Source of the DNA: an uncultured Lachnospiraceae bacterium
GTDB lineage: Bacteria > Bacillota > Clostridia > Lachnospirales > Lachnospiraceae
NCBI GenBank assembly: GCA_947174505.1
Contig: CAMWJF010000010.1
Location: 26,343-90,342, forward strand
DNA length: 64,000 bases
Direction: 5' to 3'
A program made the position numbers and the translations under genes. Under the pieces are notes generated by a model that did not search any database, had not been told where the DNA came from, and saw nothing but the letters and a program-made list of their open reading frames with translations. This document shows positions 1-7,623 of the stretch, in pieces; within the stretch, counting starts at the first letter, position 1, and every line of letters starts with the position of its first letter.

Positions 1-652
1 TTATTTTCTCCACGGACGGCGGCGGAGTCGCAAGCATCCCGCCCTTGACAGGCTCCATAATCACGACCGGTTTTCCATACTTTCTCGCCACTTCGTAGCA
101 GTGTCCCGACTGCACCGCCGGATTGTCCCAGTCCGCATAGTTGACCTGAAGCTGTACAAATTCCATCTCCGGGTGCGCCTGCAGGATCGCCTCTAATTCC
201 TCCGGCGTGGAATGAAAAGAAAAGCCCACATGCTTAACCAGCCCCTCCTTCTTCTTTTCCAGCAACCAGTTCCACATGTCAAAGTCATCAAAATAGCGCG
301 ATCTGCTTTCTCCCAGATTGTGTAGCAGATAGAAATCAAAATATCCCGCTCCAGTCTGCTTTAACGATGTGTCAAACTGGGCGTAAGCCTCCTCCCTGGT
401 TTTGCAGTTAATCCACGCCGCATTTTTGGTGGCAAGCTGATAGCTCTCTCTCGGATAGCGCTCCACCAGCGCCTGTCTGATCGCATCCTCACTCCCCGCA
501 TAGGCCCACGCCGTGTCAAAATAGGTAAAACCGGCCTCCATAAAAAGGTCTACCATATCCTTTACCTGCTCCACGTCAATCACACCATCCTTTTGCGGCA
601 GGCGCATCAGGCCGAATCCCAGCTTTTTGATTTCCTCACCAAGATATCCCAT
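1..652 (-). CDS. Aldo/keto reductase family protein (truncated at the window edge)
   Basis: Reverse frame from ATG at 652 reads MGYLGEEIKKLGFGLMRLPQKDGVIDVEQVKDMVDLFMEAGFTYFDTAWAYAGSEDAIRQAL..., an AKR TIM-barrel start with GFTYFDTAWAY; open to the window edge, so absent from the ORF track. Confidence 0.9.
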   Translation of the reverse strand, partial: MGYLGEEIKKLGFGLMRLPQKDGVIDVEQVKDMVDLFMEAGFTYFDTAWAYAGSEDAIRQALVERYPRESYQLATKNAAWINCKTREEAYAQFDTSLKQTGAGYFDFYLLHNLGESRSRYFDDFDMWNWLLEKKKEGLVKHVGFSFHSTPEELEAILQAHPEMEFVQLQVNYADWDNPAVQSGHCYEVARKYGKPVVIMEPVKGGMLATPPPSVEKI

Positions 653-706
653 ATTTTTCTCTCTCCTTTTCCTATGTTGCCAAAATGCTTTTCCTGTATT
701 ATGATG

Positions 707-737
707 AGTATACTTGCTTCGTGTAACTCGAAGTCAA
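707..737 (-). promoter_or_regulatory. MerR-family-type promoter with 19-bp spacer and central dyad, upstream of the aldo/keto reductase
   Basis: Minus strand TTGACT (737-732), 19-bp spacer, TATACT (712-707); the dyad CTTCG-N7-CGAAG (717-733) spans the spacer. Confidence 0.65.
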
Positions 738-786
738 TACCCTTTTTCAAATTTTGATGAAAAAGACATATGAGGAGGACTGAAAA

Positions 787-2145
787 GTGGAAAGAGAAAA
801 ATTCGGCTCACGGATGGGCTTTATCCTGTTATCGGCGGGATGTGCGATCGGTATCGGCAACGTGTGGAGGTTTCCGTATATTGCCGGCATGTACGGCGGC
901 GGCATGTTTGTGCTGTTCTATCTGTTCTTCCTGATCGCCATGGGCGTGCCTGTCATGACTATGGAGTTTGCCGTAGGGCGCGCCAGCAGAAAAAGTGTAA
1001 TCAAAAGCTTCACGGAACTGGAAAGGCCCGGACAGAAATGGCACCTGCACGGCTATCTTGGCATGGCGGGCAATTATCTGCTGATGATGTTCTACACCAC
1101 CGTGGCCGGATGGATGCTGTATTATTTCTATCAGATGCTTTCCGGCAAGTTTGTCGGAAAAGACACCGCTCAGGTGGCGGACATGTTTCAGGGCATGCTG
1201 GAAAATCCCCTGGTACTGACTACGGTAATGGTCATCATCGTGGCATCCGGCATTCTGGTATGCTCACTCGGCCTGCAGAAGGGCGTTGAGAAAATTACCA
1301 AGATTATGATGACGCTGCTCCTTTTTATTATTGTAATACTTGCCGTGCGCGGCATGACACTGCCTGGCGGCATGGAGGGAATGAAATTTTATCTTCTGCC
1401 CGATGTGCAGAGAATGCAGGATGTAGGCATTGTGGAAACTGTCATCGCGGCCATGAATCAGGCATTTTTCACCCTCAGTCTGGGAATCGGTTCCATGGCC
1501 ATATTCGGAAGCTATATTGGTAAAAGCCGTACGCTGTTTGGCGAGTCAGTCAATATCGCCATTCTGGATACTTTTGTGGCGCTCGTATCGGGACTCATCA
1601 TTTTTCCGACCTGCTTCTCCTTTGATATCAGCCCGGATATGGGACCCAGTCTGATCTTCATCACACTGCCCAATATTTTTAACCATATGGCAGGCGGACG
1701 GGTATGGGGAACGCTTTTCTTTGTATTTATGACGTTTGCGGCGTTCTCCACAATCCTGGCGGTGTTTGAGAACATCATATCGTGCGGGATGGATCTATTT
1801 GGCTGGAGCAGGAAAAAATCCTGTATGGTCAATCTTGCCGCCCTTACCGTGCTCTCCCTGCCCTGTGTGTTCGGATATAATATATGGTCGGCATTCCAGC
1901 CTCTTGGAGCGGGGAGTACGGTTCTTGATCTGGAAGATTTTATCGTCAGCAATATACTCCTGCCGGTGGGCGCACTCGTCTATCTGCTGTTCTGCGTAAC
2001 CAGGTACGGCTGGGGATTTGAGAATTACCTGAAAGAGACCAATACTGGCGAGGGTCTGAAAATGCCGAAAGGAATCCGCATCTATGTGACTTACATCCTG
2101 CCGGTGCTGCTTCTCTTCCTGATCGTGAAGGGGTGGATTGGCTGA
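787..2145 (+). CDS. Sodium:neurotransmitter symporter (SNF/LeuT-like) family transporter
   Basis: GTG start; FGSRMGFILLSAGCAIGIGNVWRFPYIAGMYGGG is the SNF signature; multiple hydrophobic segments. Confidence 0.93.
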   Translation: MEREKFGSRMGFILLSAGCAIGIGNVWRFPYIAGMYGGGMFVLFYLFFLIAMGVPVMTMEFAVGRASRKSVIKSFTELERPGQKWHLHGYLGMAGNYLLMMFYTTVAGWMLYYFYQMLSGKFVGKDTAQVADMFQGMLENPLVLTTVMVIIVASGILVCSLGLQKGVEKITKIMMTLLLFIIVILAVRGMTLPGGMEGMKFYLLPDVQRMQDVGIVETVIAAMNQAFFTLSLGIGSMAIFGSYIGKSRTLFGESVNIAILDTFVALVSGLIIFPTCFSFDISPDMGPSLIFITLPNIFNHMAGGRVWGTLFFVFMTFAAFSTILAVFENIISCGMDLFGWSRKKSCMVNLAALTVLSLPCVFGYNIWSAFQPLGAGSTVLDLEDFIVSNILLPVGALVYLLFCVTRYGWGFENYLKETNTGEGLKMPKGIRIYVTYILPVLLLFLIVKGWIG

Positions 2146-2165
2146 TGCCGGAAGGAGATGTTTAC

Positions 2166-2570
2166 ATGACCTATACCGTCAAAGAATTTGCGGAAATGTT
2201 TCACGCGACGGAACATACGGTGCGCTACTACACAGATATCGGTCTGCTGCCCTGTCAGAGGGACGGCGGAAACCATCGGCTGTTCGATGAATCCGCCGTC
2301 AACTGGATGCGTGGAATCACATATCTGAAAAGCTGTGGCATGCCGATTAAGGAAATCAAAAGATACTTTGATTTATGTCAGATGGAAGAATCTGAAGAAA
2401 ACCTGCTGGCAAGATATAAGATCATCGCCAGACAGCGGGAGGCCGCCCATCAAAAAGCAGCGGAGGCAAAAGCCACCGCTGACTATATGGATCACAAATG
2501 CAGACACTATGAAGAAATTCTGGCAGGCCGTATCCCCGATGACACCAATCCGGCCAACTGGTCGGATTAG
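2166..2570 (+). CDS. MerR family transcriptional regulator
   Basis: MTYTVKEFAEMFHATEHTVRYYTDIGLLPCQRDGGNHRLFDESAVNWM; RBS ggaaggag ahead of ATG 2166. Confidence 0.9.
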   Translation: MTYTVKEFAEMFHATEHTVRYYTDIGLLPCQRDGGNHRLFDESAVNWMRGITYLKSCGMPIKEIKRYFDLCQMEESEENLLARYKIIARQREAAHQKAAEAKATADYMDHKCRHYEEILAGRIPDDTNPANWSD

Positions 2571-2594
2571 GCTGATGCCAATCACATTTCAGCC

Positions 2595-3611
2595 TCACCC
2601 TTCCTCCCACGGAATCAGCGGATTTTCAATCTTCTTGTCCCGCAGCATCAGGTTTTTCACCGCCTCGTCCACGGGCATTCCGTCAAACAATACTGCGTTC
2701 ACCTGCTCGATAATGGGAAGCTGCACCCCGTACTTCTCCGCAAGCCCCATAGCCGCCTTGGCAGAGTAAACGCCTTCCACCACCATCTTCACCTCATCCA
2801 TGGCCTGCTCCATGGTATATCCCTTGCCGATCAGAATACCGGCCCGGCGGTTTCTGGAGTGCATGGAGGCACAAGTCACGATCAGGTCACCGATGCCGGT
2901 AAGCCCGCTGAAGGTCTCAATCCTGCCTCCCATGGCAAGCCCAAGCCTTGCGATCTCCGCAATTCCTCTGGTGATTAACGCCGCCTTCGTGTTATCTCCG
3001 TAGCCGAGACCGTCAGCGATTCCCGCCGCCAGCGCCACCACGTTCTTAAGCGCCGCGCCAAGCTCCACCCCAAGCACATCCGGCGTAATATAAACGCGGA
3101 ACACTTCGTTCATAAAAATATTCTGGAGATATTCTGCCGTGGCCTTCTTCTCCGCCCCCACTACAATTGTTGTGGGAATGCCTCTGCCCACCTCCTCCGC
3201 GTGGGACGGGCCTGACAGTACCGCCACCTCCGCCTGGGGAATCTCTTCCTCTACGATCTGCGACAGTGTCAAAAGGGTCTTTTCCTCTATCCCCTTCGCC
3301 ACATTGACGATGATCTGCCCCTCGCTCACATAGGGCTGCATCGAATGGGAAGTGGTTCTGGTATAAGGCGAGGGAACCGCCAGCACAAGCACATCCTTAT
3401 TCCGGACGGCTGTCTCCAGATCGGTGGTAAATATCATGTCCTCCGGCAGTTTGACGCCCGGCAGCTTATCCTTATGCTCACGCTCCTTTTGCAGCATTGC
3501 AATCTCCGGCTCCATAATCGACCAGACCGTGATATTATGTCCGTTTTTGTGGAGAAGAACCGCTAACGCCGTCCCCCAGCTTCCTGCGCCAATAATACTG
3601 ATATCCGACAT
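2595..3611 (-). CDS. gpsA: NAD(P)H-dependent glycerol-3-phosphate dehydrogenase
   Basis: MSDISIIGAGSWGTALAVLLHKNGHNITVW; VALAAGIADGLGYGDNTKAALITRG; adjacent to plsY and der. Confidence 0.96.
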   Translation of the reverse strand: MSDISIIGAGSWGTALAVLLHKNGHNITVWSIMEPEIAMLQKEREHKDKLPGVKLPEDMIFTTDLETAVRNKDVLVLAVPSPYTRTTSHSMQPYVSEGQIIVNVAKGIEEKTLLTLSQIVEEEIPQAEVAVLSGPSHAEEVGRGIPTTIVVGAEKKATAEYLQNIFMNEVFRVYITPDVLGVELGAALKNVVALAAGIADGLGYGDNTKAALITRGIAEIARLGLAMGGRIETFSGLTGIGDLIVTCASMHSRNRRAGILIGKGYTMEQAMDEVKMVVEGVYSAKAAMGLAEKYGVQLPIIEQVNAVLFDGMPVDEAVKNLMLRDKKIENPLIPWEEG

Positions 3612-3731
3612 ATGATACTCCTTTCCTGTTTTTCCTGCCGCTTCCTCTTCTTTGCATACTTCCTGCATCTCTGCTGCCGCTGCTTTCCGGCTGCCGCTCC
3701 TTACATCTTTACAGCCTGACGCCGCGCACGT

Positions 3732-4415
3732 TCAGTTTTGCACGGATTTACCTTCTGCCGTTTCCTCCGCCCCTGTGTTTTTGTGGGTCAGGTAGGTTTT
3801 ACGCTCCGTACCGCTTACAAGCCGCCTGATGTTCTCCCTGTGTTTCCAGTACGCCATAACCGTCAGAAGCCCCGCTATGACATACATCTCAATCAACAGC
3901 GCCTGCGACATACCGAATATCCCCATCTGCCCCAAAATAATCAGTTCAACCAGAAATCCCGCGTACACCAGAAGTGATCCCAGAGACACATAATGGGTGA
4001 TGAAAAATGCACCGAAAAATAATATAACTCCCATCGGAATCAGGTACGGGTGAAAAGAAAGAATCAGTCCCGCCGTAGCCGCAATGCCTTTTCCGCCTTT
4101 AAATTTGAGGTAAAAGGGGAAGTTATGTCCGATAATCGCCCCCGCCGCCGTATACATTTTCAGCAGATAGACCATGTCCGGGTGGCTGCCGCCGAAGATA
4201 ACACCTGTAATCACTACTGCCAGAATGCATTTCATAATGTCTCCCAGCAGCACCAGAAGACCGGCCTTCGTCCCAAATACCCGGAGCGTATTCGTCGTAC
4301 CCGCATTGCCGCTCCCGTAATTTCTGATATCAATACCGTGCAGTCTCCCATAAATATAAGCTGTCTGGAAAAGTCCAAACACGTAGCCGATCAGTAAGCA
4401 AAAGATCCGTTCCAC
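3732..4415 (-). CDS. plsY: Glycerol-3-phosphate acyltransferase PlsY
   Basis: GSGNAGTTNTLRVFGTKAG and GHNFPFYLKFKGGKGIAAT motifs. Confidence 0.96.
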   Translation of the reverse strand: MERIFCLLIGYVFGLFQTAYIYGRLHGIDIRNYGSGNAGTTNTLRVFGTKAGLLVLLGDIMKCILAVVITGVIFGGSHPDMVYLLKMYTAAGAIIGHNFPFYLKFKGGKGIAATAGLILSFHPYLIPMGVILFFGAFFITHYVSLGSLLVYAGFLVELIILGQMGIFGMSQALLIEMYVIAGLLTVMAYWKHRENIRRLVSGTERKTYLTHKNTGAEETAEGKSVQN

Positions 4416-4417
4416 TT

Positions 4418-5755
4418 TTATCTGTTATCCTTTCTCTCCCTGACAAAAAACTTCAGGGGCGTTCCCACGAAGCCGAAAGTATCCCGAATCTGATTTTCCA
4501 GATACCGCAGATAGGAAAAGTGCATCAGCTCCTTGTCGTTTACGAAAATGACAAAGGTAGGCGGCTTCACCGCAACCTGCGTCGTATAATAGATGCGCAG
4601 ACGCTTTCCCTTGTCCGCCGGGGGCTGCTGCAGCGCTACCGCCTCTGTCACAATCTCGTTTAACACACCTGTCGCCACGCGCATGGAATGATTCTCATTT
4701 ACCGCGTCTATCACGTCATAAAGCTTCATAAGCCGCTGTCCGCTCACAGCCGAGATAAACATGATCTCCGCGTAGGACATAAAAGATAACACCTGTCTTA
4801 TTTTCTGCGTATGTTCCTTTACCGTCTGGTTGTCCTTCTCTACGGCGTCCCATTTATTGACCGCAATAATCACGGCTTTTCCCCTGTCATGGGCAATCCC
4901 GGCGATCTTGGCGTCCTGCTCCGTCACCCCTTCCAGGGCGTCTATGATAAGCACGGCAATATCCGCCCGCTCCACCGCCGATACCGTACGGATAATCATG
5001 TAGCGTTCCAGCTCTTCTTTTATTTTATTTTTTCTCCGAAGCCCCGCCGTATCGATAAAGACATATTCTTTCCCGTTATGGGTGATCTCTGTGTCTACCG
5101 CGTCTCTTGTCGTTCCGGCTATGTCCGAAACAATCAGACGGTTTTCCCCGATCAGACGGTTAATGATGGAGGATTTCCCTACATTCGGTTTCCCGATAAT
5201 TGCCACCTTGATGCGGTCGTCTTCCTCCTCTTCCTCAGCCTCCTGCCCGAAATGGGCAATCACCTCATCCAGAAGCTCCCCGAAACCAAGACGGTTGGTG
5301 GAAGATATGGGGTAAGGCTCCCCGATTCCCAGATTATAAAACTCATAGACATCCGCCATATATTTCTTAAAGTCATCCACCTTATTGACCGCAAGAATCA
5401 CAGGCTTATGGGACCGTCTGAGCATATCGGCCACCTTGGAATCCGCGTCCTGCAGCCCCTGCTTCACGTCTACCAGAAAAATAATCACATCCGCCGTATC
5501 TATGGCAATCTGCGCCTGCTCCCGCATCTGGGACAGAATAATATCCTTGCTCTCCGGCTCGATACCGCCCGTATCAATCAGTGTAAAATTCCGGTCAAGC
5601 CAGGAAACATCCGCGTAAATCCTGTCTCTGGTAATGCCCGGCGTATCTTTCACAATTGCGATCTTTTGACCCGCCAGCGCGTTAAACAGGGTGGATTTTC
5701 CAACATTTGGCCTTCCCACCACTGCCACAATCGGCTTGGTTCTTTTCTTACTCAT
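4418..5755 (-). CDS. der: Ribosome biogenesis GTPase Der (EngA)
   Basis: Two tandem GTPase domains (GRPNVGKSTLFNAL and GKPNVGKSSIINRL) plus KH-like C-terminus. Confidence 0.97.
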   Translation of the reverse strand: MSKKRTKPIVAVVGRPNVGKSTLFNALAGQKIAIVKDTPGITRDRIYADVSWLDRNFTLIDTGGIEPESKDIILSQMREQAQIAIDTADVIIFLVDVKQGLQDADSKVADMLRRSHKPVILAVNKVDDFKKYMADVYEFYNLGIGEPYPISSTNRLGFGELLDEVIAHFGQEAEEEEEDDRIKVAIIGKPNVGKSSIINRLIGENRLIVSDIAGTTRDAVDTEITHNGKEYVFIDTAGLRRKNKIKEELERYMIIRTVSAVERADIAVLIIDALEGVTEQDAKIAGIAHDRGKAVIIAVNKWDAVEKDNQTVKEHTQKIRQVLSFMSYAEIMFISAVSGQRLMKLYDVIDAVNENHSMRVATGVLNEIVTEAVALQQPPADKGKRLRIYYTTQVAVKPPTFVIFVNDKELMHFSYLRYLENQIRDTFGFVGTPLKFFVRERKDNR

Positions 5756-5931
5756 GTCATACTCTCCATTTTGCCTCGGAAAACAAAGTGCCACCGTTTA
5801 CCCGCACAGCCCTTCTTTCCCACTGGACCAATAAGTCATATACCGCTTGATTTTACATCATCTTGGCTCTCTTGTAAAGCCAAACCCGCTTTTATTTTGG
5901 GTACATTTGATGCCGTGCCCACCGAATACTC

Positions 5932-5961
5932 TTGACATGTCCCCTCCACAAATGTTATAAA
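5932..5961 (+). promoter_or_regulatory. Sigma-A-type promoter upstream of prs
   Basis: TTGACA (5932-5937), 18-bp spacer, TATAAA (5956-5961). Confidence 0.6.
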
Positions 5962-6041
5962 ATTTTTGTAAGCAATCATTACCATGCGTATAAACTTGAT
6001 AAGTGGAGAAAGATCGAGAGAAAATCTTTCAGCCTTGACCC

Positions 6042-7247
6042 ATGGAGACAAAAATGCCTAATACAGAACAGCTTGAACATTCTATGCCGGTAGCTGCCAT
6101 GAAGCTTCTCGCTCCGAAGGCGGCCCTTCCTCTGGCAGAAAAAGTAAACAGTCATCTGGTGGAATACCGCCGCGACCTGCAGAACAAGGTCAAAAACGAT
6201 CCGGCCTTCCACGGTTATATGGAAGACAATTATCTGATGGAGGTGGCGTGTCCCCGCTTCGGAACCGGAGAAGGCAAGGCCGTATTATATGATTCCGTAA
6301 GAGGCAAGGACGTCTTCCTGCTGACTGATGTCTGTAACCACAGCATCACCTATCATATGAACGGTTTCACGAACCATATGTCTCCCGATGACCACTATCA
6401 GGACTTAAAACGGGTCATTTCTGCCATAAACGGCAAAGCGCACCGTATCAATGTGATCATGCCCTTCCTCTACGAGGGGCGGCAGCACAAAAGAAACGGC
6501 AGGGAATCGCTTGACTGCGCTTATGCCATCAAAGAGCTGATGGATATGGGCGTATCCAATTTTATTACCTTTGACGCCCATGATCCCCGGGTACAGAATT
6601 CCGTACCCATCAAGGGTTTCGATAATTTCATGCCCCCCTACCAGTTTATCCGGGCGCTGCTTCGCATGGAAAAAAATCTGATAATAGACAAGTATCATAC
6701 CATTGTCATCAGCCCCGATGAGGGCGCGCTGGACAGGGCCGTATATCTGGCCAACGTTCTCGGCGTAGACACGGGCATGTTTTATAAGCGCCGGGATTAC
6801 TCCACGATTGTAAACGGGAAAAATCCCATTGTAGCGCATGAATTTCTGGGAGAAAATATTGACGGTAAGGATGTCATCGTCATCGACGACATGATCTCCT
6901 CCGGCGGCAGTATGATTGACACCGCCAGACAGTTAAAGAAAATGAACGCCAAGCGTGTCTTCATCTGCTGTACGTTCGGGCTGTTCACGGACGGACTCTC
7001 CGCCTTTGACGCCGCCTACGAGAAATGCCACTTTGATCGGATTGTTACCACGAACCTCTGCTATCAGCCACCGGAGCTTAAAGAAAAGCCGTACTACATA
7101 GAAGCGGATATGAGTAAGTTCATCGCATCCATCATCGACTTTATGAACCACGATGCGTCCATGGCAAATATCTACACGCCTACAGACAAGATCCATCAGG
7201 TTCTTGCAAAGTATAATAACCGCGAGGTGAGCGGACTGGATATCTGA
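6042..7247 (+). CDS. prs: Ribose-phosphate pyrophosphokinase family protein
   Basis: DVFLLTDVCNHSITY; FDAHDPRVQNSVPIKGFDN; KDVIVIDDMISSGGSMIDTA PRPP-binding loop; start may be the ATG at 6056. Confidence 0.93.
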   Translation: METKMPNTEQLEHSMPVAAMKLLAPKAALPLAEKVNSHLVEYRRDLQNKVKNDPAFHGYMEDNYLMEVACPRFGTGEGKAVLYDSVRGKDVFLLTDVCNHSITYHMNGFTNHMSPDDHYQDLKRVISAINGKAHRINVIMPFLYEGRQHKRNGRESLDCAYAIKELMDMGVSNFITFDAHDPRVQNSVPIKGFDNFMPPYQFIRALLRMEKNLIIDKYHTIVISPDEGALDRAVYLANVLGVDTGMFYKRRDYSTIVNGKNPIVAHEFLGENIDGKDVIVIDDMISSGGSMIDTARQLKKMNAKRVFICCTFGLFTDGLSAFDAAYEKCHFDRIVTTNLCYQPPELKEKPYYIEADMSKFIASIIDFMNHDASMANIYTPTDKIHQVLAKYNNREVSGLDI

Positions 7248-7263
7248 GGCTTCTGATAATCGT

Positions 7264-7303
7264 AAAAACTGCCGCCCTGCTTTACACAGGTGCGGCAGTT
7301 TTC
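7264..7303. terminator. Bidirectional-looking rho-independent terminator after prs
   Basis: aaaaactgccgc...gcggcagtttt inverted repeat with T tract. Confidence 0.7.
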
Positions 7304-7338
7304 TGCTTTCTGAATTTCAGGCAGGAAACTTCGGCTGC

Positions 7339-7491
7339 TTACTGCCTTTTGTCTTCACTGCAAAGAAGTTCATACTTTTTTTTGATCTCTTCAAAATCTT
7401 CCAGCGTTTTACAGCTCTGCAGATCATTGTTAATCCGTTCCCGTTCCAATTGACGCGCAAGTTTTTCAATCACTTCTGCATTTGTCGGCAT
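7339..7491 (-). CDS. Small hypothetical protein (50 aa)
   Basis: Reverse frame MPTNAEVIEKLARQLERERINNDLQSCKTLEDFEEIKKKYELLCSEDKRQ*; below the ORF-track length cutoff. Confidence 0.5.
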   Translation of the reverse strand: MPTNAEVIEKLARQLERERINNDLQSCKTLEDFEEIKKKYELLCSEDKRQ

Positions 7492-7623
7492 ATTATCACC
7501 TGCTTTCAAAAACATAGGTTATCGCTGCTACAATAATTATACAAGCCGGAAAGAAAGAACGCAAGTAACTATTTCATACAAGCCGAAGCATGTACAGTTG
7601 AAACAGTGAAAGGATCTGAACTG

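Noticed and set aside
4811-5935. 374-aa plus-strand ORF
   Set aside because: Antisense to der
5836-6051. 71-aa minus-strand ORF upstream of der
   Set aside because: Covers the prs promoter region and has no homology-like pattern
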